The position numbers and the translations under genes were made by a program. Shown here piece by piece: positions 1 to 5,551 of a DNA stretch of 5,551 nucleotides. Origin of the DNA: DASPXY01 sp038227745 (lineage in GTDB: Bacteria > Planctomycetota > Planctomycetia > Gemmatales > Gemmataceae). A model generated the notes under the pieces. The model worked only from the letters and a program-made list of their open reading frames with translations. It was not told the origin of the DNA and did not search any database. Location of the stretch: NCBI GenBank assembly GCA_038227745.1, contig JBBRPS010000688.1, positions 1 to 5,551 on the forward strand, in the 5' to 3' direction. How positions within the stretch are numbered: the stretch's first letter is position 1; every line of letters starts with the position of its first letter.

Positions 1-34
1 CGCCTGCGACGACATGGTTGTCCGTGAAGGTGTG
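1..34. other. Left-edge stub, no gene assigned
   Basis: This is the remainder of a neighbouring region cut by the window edge. Read on the minus strand, one frame gives HTFTDNHVVAG, which resembles a turn of a parallel beta-helix and shares the 12 bases at 17-28 exactly (reverse complement) with 2653-2664 of the G8 gene. On the plus strand the three frames stop at 25-27, 31-33 and 56-58, so the 3' end of a plus-strand gene is also possible. A minus-strand ATG at 15-13 has no ribosome binding site. The stretch is too short to call. Confidence 0.3.
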
Positions 35-93
35 AAAAATACAAGCCCGACGCGCTAGCGAGGAAATGCCTCGCTGGCGCGTCGGGCTTGTAT
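35..93 (-). terminator. Strong hairpin terminator downstream of the DUF3500 gene
   Basis: Two 25-base arms (39-63 and 69-93) are reverse complements except for one position pair (56/76), with a 5-base AAATG loop at 64-68. Read on the minus strand, the hairpin is followed at once by a run of five T (39 to 35, the first T also closing the stem), which is the layout of a rho-independent terminator. It lies 14 bases past the stop codon of the minus-strand DUF3500 gene. The single non-complementary pair is an A-C mismatch in minus-strand RNA but a G-U wobble in plus-strand RNA, and the plus side has no T-run. The stem is much longer than a terminator needs, so it may also be a copy of a dispersed palindromic repeat. 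Confidence 0.8.
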
Positions 94-107
94 AGTTCCC
101 GGCGCCT

Positions 108-1178
108 TTAGACCGCCGACGAGATGTTGACGTAGGTATGGACATGCGGCAGCACGCGGTAGTTCCACACAAAGCCCGGGCCTTCCAGCCGCCAGAAGTG
201 CCAGCGCGCGTTGTCGGTCGCGCCGCGATCCTGGTAGAACGCCAGGTGGATGCGCTCCAGGCCGCCGTTGCGACGGACGATCTCCATGACCTCGTCGGCG
301 TCCTCGCGGCGGAACGGCGACAGCACGGTGCGCATCACGTCCGACACCAACTGCCGCTGTCCCCGGTCCAGCTCCCTGGCGCTGATGCCGGGGTGGCCCT
401 GGGCGCGGAAGCGGACCGACGGCTCCAGCTCGCCGGGACTGCCCGTGATGACCGCCGCGCGGCGCTGGTTCTCGTTCAGCGCGTCGTAGACGCTCATCAC
501 GGCGCGCGTCTGATAGAAGAAGCAGTTGCGCTGGCTGTAGCCGTCGGGGCTGTGGCCATAGTACACCGGGCCGCCGAACGCTGCCCCCGGCACCGAATTG
601 CCGTCGCAGCGGACCGTAATGTGGTGGCCGCTGAACACCCAGGCGTACTGGCCCGTCGTCGGGTCGCCGAAGATGTCGGCACCGCAGTTCTCGAAAGCCC
701 CGCTGGCGTCGAAGGTGCCGTTGCGCGTCAGCTGGGCGTACCCCGCGTCGTCCGAGGCGATTTCGCGGAGGATGCGACCGCAGAGTTCCTGCTGGGGCTG
801 CGTGTACACCTGGCCGATCCGCCGGTCGATGGCCCGGTTGAAGAAGCGCTGGCGGGTCGGGAGGGCGGTGCCGGTCGTGGCGCCGTGGTTCCAGGGCTTC
901 ACGACGGCGTGGCGCTGATCGGAACCCAGGCTGGCGTACAGCTCCTGCACGAGGTTTTCGGCGGGGCTGGGTGCGTTGACGACCGGCGCGGTGTTGCTCG
1001 CGGCGCGGGGGGCGTCCGCGAAGACGGACGGCGCGGCGGCGGCCAGACCGCCCACGGCCAGGAGCGAGGCGGCGCGCCCGGTGACCACGCGGATGAAGCC
1101 GCGGCGGTCGAGGTTGGCGTCGGCCGGCTCGACGTGCTCGTCGCAGTCGGGGCAGTTGGGCTTGAGGTCTTCGGACAT
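108..1178 (-). CDS. Tat-exported DUF3500 family protein
   Basis: This encodes a 356-aa protein that I assign to DUF3500, a family of unknown biochemical function. Residues 24-54 form a twin-arginine signal: D-R25-R26-G-F-I, then an Ala/Leu/Gly hydrophobic stretch (36-50) and a likely cleavage site after SVFA (51-54). It is therefore probably exported folded. The family signature is the segment around V-F-S-G-H185-H186-I-T-V, followed by GGPVYYGH (202-209) and a C-terminal HVHTYVN (345-351). The paired histidines could bind metal, but that is inference. A short cysteine motif, CPDC (9-12), precedes the arginine pair, which is unusual. The ATG is supported by TAAGGAGA at 1193-1186, eight bases upstream of the ATG. 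The gene diverges from the G8 gene and ends at TAA just before the hairpin terminator. The family call is from remembered motifs, not a search. Confidence 0.85.
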   Translation of the reverse strand: MSEDLKPNCPDCDEHVEPADANLDRRGFIRVVTGRAASLLAVGGLAAAAPSVFADAPRAASNTAPVVNAPSPAENLVQELYASLGSDQRHAVVKPWNHGATTGTALPTRQRFFNRAIDRRIGQVYTQPQQELCGRILREIASDDAGYAQLTRNGTFDASGAFENCGADIFGDPTTGQYAWVFSGHHITVRCDGNSVPGAAFGGPVYYGHSPDGYSQRNCFFYQTRAVMSVYDALNENQRRAAVITGSPGELEPSVRFRAQGHPGISARELDRGQRQLVSDVMRTVLSPFRREDADEVMEIVRRNGGLERIHLAFYQDRGATDNARWHFWRLEGPGFVWNYRVLPHVHTYVNISSAV

Positions 1179-1249
1179 GAGAGGGTCTCCTTAGTAGGGG
1201 TGAGGGCTGGCACCGGCCCTCGGCGGCGGGGCCCAGTAAGCTGTCTTCC

Positions 1250-1278
1250 ATCATGTTCAACCCCGTGGGCGGCGTCAA
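1250..1278 (-). promoter_or_regulatory. Candidate sigma70-like promoter for the DUF3500 gene
   Basis: On the minus strand there is TTGACG (1278-1273), a 17-base spacer, then CATGAT (1255-1250), matching the -35 consensus at five of six and the -10 at four of six positions. It would start transcription roughly 65 bases upstream of the ATG. Planctomycete promoters are poorly defined and the match is modest, so this is a weak prediction. Confidence 0.25.
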
Positions 1279-1315
1279 GTGGCGAGATTGGATTGCCACC
1301 CGGCGCGGCGCCAGG

Positions 1316-1335
1316 CCTTGACCTATAGTTGAAGG
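1316..1335 (+). promoter_or_regulatory. Imperfect palindrome with -10-like box upstream of the G8 gene
   Basis: The 20 bases CCTTGACCTATAGTTGAAGG are self-complementary at 16 of 20 positions, centred on CTATAG. They include TATAGT (1324-1329), five of six matches to a -10 box. No -35-like hexamer sits 16-18 bases upstream. The site lies 48 bases before the G8 start codon. It could be a promoter core, an operator for a dimeric regulator, or chance. Confidence 0.3.
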
Positions 1336-1383
1336 AACGCCGCGCACCCCTTCCCTCGCCCCGCCATCCCGGAGACGTACTCG

Positions 1384-3759
1384 ATGCCGCGAGCATGGCT
1401 GTCCCGCTTCGCGATTCTGCCCGCCTGTGTATTCCTGCCGTTGGCGGCCGGCACGGCGTCGGCCGGCAGGGGCGGGCCGCCGCTGGTCCGGTCCGCGAAA
1501 AGCGGAGCGTGGTCGGCGGCCTCCACCTGGGAGGGCGGCAAGGCGCCGGGCGCAGGGGCGCGCGTCCAGGTCCGCGAAGGGCATGTCGTCGTTTACGACA
1601 CCAGCAGCGGTCCGCCAATCCGCGCCGTCCACGTCGCCGGCACCTTGACCTTCGCGCGCGACCGCGACACGAAGCTGGAGGTTGGGGTCATCAACATCCA
1701 GGCGGGCGAGGCTTTCTCCGAGGACGGCTTTGACTGCACCGCCCATCTGCCGGCGATGGCAGGAGGGGGGACCCGGCCGGCCCTGGAGGTCGGCACGCCG
1801 GGCCAACCTCTCGACGCCAGGTACACGGCGACGATCCGCCTGCGCTATTTCGACGGCCTCGATGCCAAGTCCGCGCCGGCCCTGGTGTGCTGCGGCGGCC
1901 GCCTCGACCTGCACGGCGCGCCGCTGAGCCGCACCTGGGTCAAGCTCGGCGCCACCGCCAGGCAAGGCGACAGCCGCGTCACCCTGGCCGAGGCGGTGAC
2001 GGGCTGGAAGGCGGGCGACCGCGTGATCGTCACCGCGACGCGCGGCAACCGCAGCGGCCTCACATCGACGCGCCGCCCCGGCCGCGGCAACGGCGAGATC
2101 TTCACGGAAGAGCGGACAGTCAAGGCCGTGCGCGGCGCCGAGGTCGTCCTCGATCGGCCGCTGGTACACGAGCACCTCGGCGAGGGCGAGTACCGCGGCG
2201 CCATCGCGAACCTGAGCCGCAATGTCGTCATCGAGTCCGCCGAGCCGCGCGGCCTGCGCGGACACACGATGTACCACCGCGGCTCGGCCGGCGCGATCGG
2301 CTACGCCGAGTTCCGCCACCTCGGCAAGGAGGGCGTGCTCGGCCGCTACCCGATCCACTTCCACCTCGTCGGCGCCACCATGCGCGGCAGCTCCGTGATC
2401 GGCGCCTCGATCTGGGGCAGCCACAACCGCTGGCTCACGATCCACGGCACGAACTACCTCGTCGTCCGCGACTGCGTCGGCTACCGGAGCGTGGGCCACG
2501 GCTTCTTCATGGAAGACGGCACGGAGGTCTTCAACGTCCTCGACCGCAACCTGGCGGTGCAGGCGTTTGCGGGCAAGCCGCTGCCGCGGCAGGCCCTGGC
2601 GTTCGACGAGAACGAGGGGGCGGGTTTCTGGTGGGCGAACAGCCACAACACGTTCACGGACAACGTCGCCTGCGAGAACGACCGCTACGGCTTCCGCTTC
2701 GAGGCGACCGCCGGCAGCCGCTTCCGCCCGGCGCTGCGCGTGCAGCAGCGCGACGGCAGCGTCCACCGCGTTGATATTCGCACCCTGCCGTTCGTGCGCT
2801 TCGACGGCAACGAGGCGCACTGCGACGGTATGTACGGCTTCAACCTCGGCGAGGGCGTCGAGCGCGTCGGCCCCGACACGCGGCATCCGTTCGTCATCCG
2901 CAATATGAAGATATGGGAGGTCCATTATGCCTTCCGGCCGCAGTCGCCGTCGGTGCGCGTGGAGGACATGCGGATCGCGCGGGCGGAGTACGGGGTTTAC
3001 CACCCGAACTACGACAACCACGTTTACCGCAACCTGTACCTCGACGACGTGGACGCCGAGCCGTTCAACCGCGGCCACGACGACGACAGCATCCAGTACG
3101 GCCCGCTGGTGGTGGACGGCCTGACTTTCGCGAAGGTCCAGTACAGCGACACGCCGCTGATCCAGATCAGCGACAACAACCCGACGGGCCGGGCAGTGTC
3201 GCACTTCCGCAACGTGAAGGTGGTGGAGCGACGGGACGTGAAGCGGCCGCGGGCGCTGGTGGACCTGGGCGGCGGCTCACGCGAGAACCCGAAGACGGCC
3301 CTGGGCGTGCCGATCTACCTGCACGATTATTACGGACCGGGCAGGTGCGCGAAGGTGGTGAGCACGCGGGCGCGGGACTGGCGCGGCGACGGCAACGCAT
3401 ACCGCCGCGAGCCGCCGCTGACCGGCACGGAATCCGTGGTGGCCGAGGTGCAGGGCGTGGCGTTCCCCGGCGTGGCACCGCCGCGCGACGACCAGGCGCC
3501 GGTGACGGTCATCACGCACGTCGGCTGGTTGGAGGCTGGGAAGTTGGTGGTGCGCGGGACGACGTCGGACAACGGCAAGGTGGTGCGCGTGGCGGTCAAC
3601 GGCGAGGAGGCGCGGGCGCTGCGGCCGAACTTCGCGGAGTGGGAGGCGGTGCTGACCGACGTGCGGCCGGGGCGGCTGGAACTGCGGGCGTACGCGGAGG
3701 ACGCTGCGGGAAACGTCGAGGAGTTGCCGCACCAGCGCGTCGTTACAGTCGGACGCTGA
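1384..3759 (+). CDS. Secreted G8 domain / beta-helix protein, CEMIP/TMEM2-like, with C-terminal Ig-like domain
   Basis: This encodes a 791-aa exported protein. Residues 1-27 are a Sec signal peptide (basic start, hydrophobic core, TASA cleavage motif). Residues 40 to about 150 fit a G8 domain: W43 and W49 around the S-A-A-S-T-W motif, G-x-x-P-G, then alternating beta strands around HVVVYD and VHVAGTLTF. From about 220 to 620 it is a right-handed parallel beta-helix with motifs shared with animal CEMIP and TMEM2: YPIHFHLVGA (322-331), WLTIHGTNYLVVRDCVGYRS near 350-369, and GHGFFMEDGTE (371-381). Residues about 705-790 look like a bacterial Ig-like adhesion or carbohydrate-associated module. 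CEMIP and TMEM2 act on hyaluronan; a polysaccharide-binding or -cleaving role here is inference, and the substrate is unknown. GGAG at 1371-1374, nine bases before the ATG, fixes the start. It is convergent with the Uma2 pair. Confidence 0.85.
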   Translation: MPRAWLSRFAILPACVFLPLAAGTASAGRGGPPLVRSAKSGAWSAASTWEGGKAPGAGARVQVREGHVVVYDTSSGPPIRAVHVAGTLTFARDRDTKLEVGVINIQAGEAFSEDGFDCTAHLPAMAGGGTRPALEVGTPGQPLDARYTATIRLRYFDGLDAKSAPALVCCGGRLDLHGAPLSRTWVKLGATARQGDSRVTLAEAVTGWKAGDRVIVTATRGNRSGLTSTRRPGRGNGEIFTEERTVKAVRGAEVVLDRPLVHEHLGEGEYRGAIANLSRNVVIESAEPRGLRGHTMYHRGSAGAIGYAEFRHLGKEGVLGRYPIHFHLVGATMRGSSVIGASIWGSHNRWLTIHGTNYLVVRDCVGYRSVGHGFFMEDGTEVFNVLDRNLAVQAFAGKPLPRQALAFDENEGAGFWWANSHNTFTDNVACENDRYGFRFEATAGSRFRPALRVQQRDGSVHRVDIRTLPFVRFDGNEAHCDGMYGFNLGEGVERVGPDTRHPFVIRNMKIWEVHYAFRPQSPSVRVEDMRIARAEYGVYHPNYDNHVYRNLYLDDVDAEPFNRGHDDDSIQYGPLVVDGLTFAKVQYSDTPLIQISDNNPTGRAVSHFRNVKVVERRDVKRPRALVDLGGGSRENPKTALGVPIYLHDYYGPGRCAKVVSTRARDWRGDGNAYRREPPLTGTESVVAEVQGVAFPGVAPPRDDQAPVTVITHVGWLEAGKLVVRGTTSDNGKVVRVAVNGEEARALRPNFAEWEAVLTDVRPGRLELRAYAEDAAGNVEELPHQRVVTVGR

Positions 3760-3761
3760 GT

Positions 3762-3804
3762 GCAGCGGGGAGCAAGGCTCGCGGGGTGATCGGGGGGCCG
3801 CTGC
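3762..3804. terminator. Possible structured terminator in the convergent gap
   Basis: In the 47-bp gap between two converging genes, GCAGCGG (3762-3768) can pair with CCGCTGC (3798-3804), enclosing a smaller hairpin GAGC-AAG-GCTC (3770-3780). There is no T-run on either side, so it is not a classical intrinsic terminator. Transcription from both sides must end near here, but this element is only a candidate. Confidence 0.25.
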
Positions 3805-3806
3805 CG

Positions 3807-4472
3807 TTACCGCACTTCAAGAGTGTGCTGCGGGTTGCCGCGTTTATCCGGCTGTCGGGACAGCCGAAACGACCTCCCGAAGACAATCGATTTGAGCCAC
3901 CCTCCTTGCCGACGGACGGGGACGTATCCCCTGGCGTTGTACCGCAGCATGTCGAAGCTGGTCTGGTCCCCGCGGGCATCCACGATCCAGTATTCTGCGA
4001 TGCCCGCCTGCCAGTACAGGTCGCGCAAGGTGACGGTGTCCTTCTCGACGGAACTGGTGCTGACCACTTCGAGAACCATGTCGGGCGTTCCTTCCAGTTC
4101 GACGTAGCCCTCGGTGCGGCCTTCCACGAACCGTGCCCGGCCGCTTGCCAGGGCCACTTCCGAGACGAATACTCCATCGGGACCGGAACTGAAGTCGGCC
4201 GCCACGTTGGTCAACAAGACGCCGTCGCCGAAATACTCGCCGAGTTGCGCCGCCTTCGCGACGCCGAGCAGGCCCAAAGTAAACTCGTCCTTGACCTTGA
4301 CGTGCGTGAAGAGTTGTTCGTGACTCATGTCCATCCACACCTCGTCGTTGAGGTAGCAGACGCGCACCTCCTCAGAGAAGCCTTCCGAATCCACCCAGCG
4401 GCGGAAGGACTCCAGATCCTGGACCCATCCTGGGATCCGGACCGATTTGCGGTCGAGGACAATGGTGCTCAT
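3807..4472 (-). CDS. Uma2 family (DUF820) PD-(D/E)XK-fold protein, downstream copy
   Basis: This encodes a 221-aa protein of the Uma2/DUF820 family, a restriction-endonuclease-like fold. Members are annotated as putative endonucleases, but their cellular role is mostly unknown. The fold signature is visible: P98-D99-G-V-F-V-S, then GTPDMVLEVVSTSS (128-141) with E135, then LYWQAGIAEYWIVD (152-165). Where many family members have Lys four residues before the Tyr of the Y-x-x-A-G motif, this protein has L149, followed by R150. Catalytic competence is therefore uncertain. The length is usual for the family and there is no signal peptide. GGAGG (4483-4479) six bases before the ATG supports the start. 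It follows the paralogous gene after 49 bp with no visible terminator, so co-transcription is likely. I am confident of the family and unsure of the activity. Confidence 0.9.
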   Translation of the reverse strand: MSTIVLDRKSVRIPGWVQDLESFRRWVDSEGFSEEVRVCYLNDEVWMDMSHEQLFTHVKVKDEFTLGLLGVAKAAQLGEYFGDGVLLTNVAADFSSGPDGVFVSEVALASGRARFVEGRTEGYVELEGTPDMVLEVVSTSSVEKDTVTLRDLYWQAGIAEYWIVDARGDQTSFDMLRYNARGYVPVRRQGGWLKSIVFGRSFRLSRQPDKRGNPQHTLEVR

Positions 4473-4521
4473 GCCAAACCTCCATTCGCTGCCCCAGGCG
4501 ACAGGCCGTGGCCCTCATGCT

Positions 4522-5187
4522 TCACGTCACTTCAAGCGTGAACTCCGGATCCCCCTCGGAGTCGGTTTGCCTGACCAGCCGCAAGAGCTTCCCGAAGACC
4601 TTCGACTTCATCCAGCCATCCTGCTTCCGGGTAGCGCCGTACCCCTTGGCCGTGTGCCGCAGGATCTCGAACAGCAGCTCCTCACCGCGCGCGTCCACCA
4701 GCCAGTATTCGGGGATCCCTGCCTGCCAGTAGAGTTCTCTCAAGGTCACCGTATCCTTGTGGACAGAACTGGTGCTGACCACCTCCAGAACCATGTCCGG
4801 GGTCCCTTCCAACTCGACGACGCCCTCATCGCGCCCTTCCACCAAGATGACTCGGCCGCGCTTCCGGCTGAGGTGAGACACGAAAGCGCCGTCCGGCTGC
4901 ACACTCAGGTTTGCCTCCACGTTGGTCAACAGCATCCCCTCGGCAACGTAGCGGCCAAGCTTCCGCGCTTTCGTCACCCCGGTGAGGGCAAAGGCGAACT
5001 CGTTCTTGATCTGGTTGTGCGTGAAGAACTGTTCCTTGCTCATGTCCACCCACACCTGGCCGTTGAGGTAGCAAACGCGCAACTTCTCGGGGACGGCGTC
5101 GGAGTGAACCCACTCGCGGAAAGATTCGAGATCCTTGACCCATTCGGGAATATCGATGGAATCGCGATCGACAACAACCGTGTGCAT
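4522..5187 (-). CDS. Uma2 family (DUF820) PD-(D/E)XK-fold protein, upstream copy
   Basis: This is the paralogue of the next gene downstream: also 221 aa, aligning end to end without gaps, about 136 of 221 residues identical by hand count. Fold motifs sit at the same positions: P98-D99-G-A-F-V-S, E135 in PDMVLEVVSTSS (130-141), and LYWQAGIPEYWLVD (152-165). It has the same L149-R150 in place of the usual Lys. Conservation is highest in residues 121-162, around the presumed active site, and lower in residues 50-110 and the C-terminal third. A near-perfect ribosome binding site, AAGGAGGTG (5200-5192), precedes the ATG by four bases. The DUF1553 gene ends 56 bp upstream on the same strand. An active nuclease or only a nuclease fold are both possible. 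Confidence 0.9.
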   Translation of the reverse strand: MHTVVVDRDSIDIPEWVKDLESFREWVHSDAVPEKLRVCYLNGQVWVDMSKEQFFTHNQIKNEFAFALTGVTKARKLGRYVAEGMLLTNVEANLSVQPDGAFVSHLSRKRGRVILVEGRDEGVVELEGTPDMVLEVVSTSSVHKDTVTLRELYWQAGIPEYWLVDARGEELLFEILRHTAKGYGATRKQDGWMKSKVFGKLLRLVRQTDSEGDPEFTLEVT

Positions 5188-5243
5188 GGCGCACCTCCTT
5201 GCCAGACAGGGTTTCCTCGCTTCAGGTCCACGACGGCGGGGGG

Positions 5244-5551
5244 TTACTCAACATACACGAACTCATTCACATTCAGCAACGCCTGGCAGAACTGAACCAG
5301 CGCCTTCTCCTCCGCCGCGGTGGTTTCTTGCCCCTGCGCGGCGAAGAACCGCCGCGCTGCCGCCCGGTCCGCCTCGTCCGGCGACCGCCCCAGCGCCAGC
5401 GCGAACGCCGCCTCCACTTGCCGCTCCCGGTCGCCGCCAGCACGCGCCAGCACGCGCCGCGCGAACGCCTTCGCCCTCGCGAAACTGAACTCGTTGTTCA
5501 GCAGGAACAGCGCCTGCAGCGGCACCGTCGAGACGTGACGGCGGCCGCAGC
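5244..5551 (-). CDS. C-terminal end of a DUF1553 (planctomycete cytochrome/PSD1-type) protein, partial
   Basis: Only the last 101 codons are present; the gene runs off the right edge, and no true start is in the window. The frame is open to the edge, reading C-G-R-R-H-V-S-T-V-P-L-Q-A-L-F. The segment from TVPLQALFLLNNEF through the Arg/Ala-rich helix and LGRSPDEADRAAARRF to the terminal ALLNVNEFVYVE matches the usual C-terminus of DUF1553 proteins. These are large (often 700-1100 aa) planctomycete proteins that normally carry an N-terminal cytochrome-c-like domain and DUF1549, and often neighbour DUF1501 genes; their function is not established. Here the next gene on the strand is Uma2, 56 bp away, not DUF1501. 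A GTG at 5525-5523 lies inside the conserved motif, so it is not a start. Confidence 0.88.
   Translation of the reverse strand, partial: CGRRHVSTVPLQALFLLNNEFSFARAKAFARRVLARAGGDRERQVEAAFALALGRSPDEADRAAARRFFAAQGQETTAAEEKALVQFCQALLNVNEFVYVE

Larger units (their letters stand above)
1179..1383. promoter_or_regulatory. Divergent intergenic region between the DUF3500 and G8 genes
   Basis: This 205-bp non-coding stretch must hold the promoters of both divergent genes. It contains both ribosome binding sites (TAAGGAGA at 1193-1186 on minus, GGAG at 1371-1374 on plus). It also has a small GC hairpin (GGCCC 1215-1219 with GGGCC 1229-1233) in the predicted DUF3500 leader, and an imperfect palindrome at 1316-1335. 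I see no small open frame with a good ribosome binding site and no recognisable riboswitch. Confidence 0.6.
3807..5187 (-). repeat. Tandem duplication of the Uma2 gene
   Basis: The two Uma2 reading frames have the same length and lie exactly 715 bases apart start to start and stop to stop, with no insertion or deletion needed to align the proteins. The DNA is clearly similar in the conserved block (around 4055-4095 against 4770-4810) but diverged elsewhere, so the duplication is old. The alternative is separate acquisition of two related family members. Confidence 0.7.

Noticed and set aside
138..1328. Plus-strand open frame of 396 codons antisense to the DUF3500 gene
   Set aside because: It is Val/Ala/Arg-rich without motifs, and the opposite strand has a Tat signal, family motifs, a ribosome binding site and a terminator.
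55..3204. Very long minus-strand open frame of about 1049 codons antisense to the G8 gene and overlapping the DUF3500 gene
   Set aside because: Its composition is Arg/Ala/Val/Pro-rich with no domain or signal, it has no good start, and it covers two well-supported genes in other frames. Such frames arise from GC bias at third codon positions.
2913..4541. Plus-strand open frame of 542 codons crossing the end of the G8 gene and the first Uma2 gene
   Set aside because: It is Gly/Arg/Ala-rich in its first half and antisense to a recognisable Uma2 protein in its second half; there is no ribosome binding site. It is a shadow frame.
3807..5187. Uma2 pair as a toxin-antitoxin or restriction-modification system
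   Set aside because: No methyltransferase, antitoxin-like small protein or specificity subunit is present. Both proteins are the same family and size, so there is no sequence support for either system.
4447..5295. Plus-strand open frame of 282 codons antisense to the upstream Uma2 gene
   Set aside because: It is the complement of a gene with clear family motifs and a strong ribosome binding site. It parallels the antisense frame over the other copy, as expected from a duplicated sequence.
5438..5460. Short direct repeat of a 10-base unit (CGCCAGCACG) about 2.3 times
   Set aside because: It lies inside the DUF1553 coding sequence, encodes an ordinary Arg/Ala/Leu helix segment and has too few copies to be a functional repeat or CRISPR.

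Overview
The window is GC-rich (I estimate about two thirds G+C) and looks like chromosome from a planctomycete, most likely a Gemmata-type bacterium. This rests on family content: the C-terminus of a DUF1553-type protein (a planctomycete-expanded family), two Uma2-type nuclease-fold proteins, a Tat-exported DUF3500 protein, and a bacterial G8/beta-helix protein with a CEMIP/TMEM2-like core. No rRNA, tRNA, CRISPR array, transposase or phage gene is visible.

Layout from left to right: (1) A short edge stub (1-34), then a strong 25-bp hairpin followed by a T-run on the minus strand (35-93). It reads as the intrinsic terminator of the next gene. (2) A minus-strand DUF3500 protein of 356 aa with a twin-arginine signal (108-1178). 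(3) A 205-bp divergent promoter region (1179-1383) with one candidate promoter per direction and an imperfect 20-bp palindrome. (4) A plus-strand 791-aa secreted protein (1384-3759): signal peptide, G8 domain, right-handed beta-helix, C-terminal Ig-like domain. (5) A 47-bp convergent gap. (6) Two minus-strand Uma2-family genes (4522-5187 and 3807-4472), each 221 aa. They align without gaps at about 62% identity by my hand count and are a tandem duplication. (7) The last 101 codons of a minus-strand DUF1553 protein, which runs off the right edge (5244-5551).

The minus-strand genes on the right (DUF1553, Uma2, Uma2) are spaced 56 and 49 bp apart with no obvious terminator between them, so they could share a transcript. 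The DUF3500 and G8 genes are divergent, both encode exported proteins and share one intergenic region, so co-regulation is plausible but unproven.

I see no convincing new multi-gene system. The points most worth a second look are the CEMIP-like bacterial protein, the paired Uma2 genes that both carry Leu where the family usually has Lys, and the near-perfect terminator hairpin, which may be a dispersed repeat.
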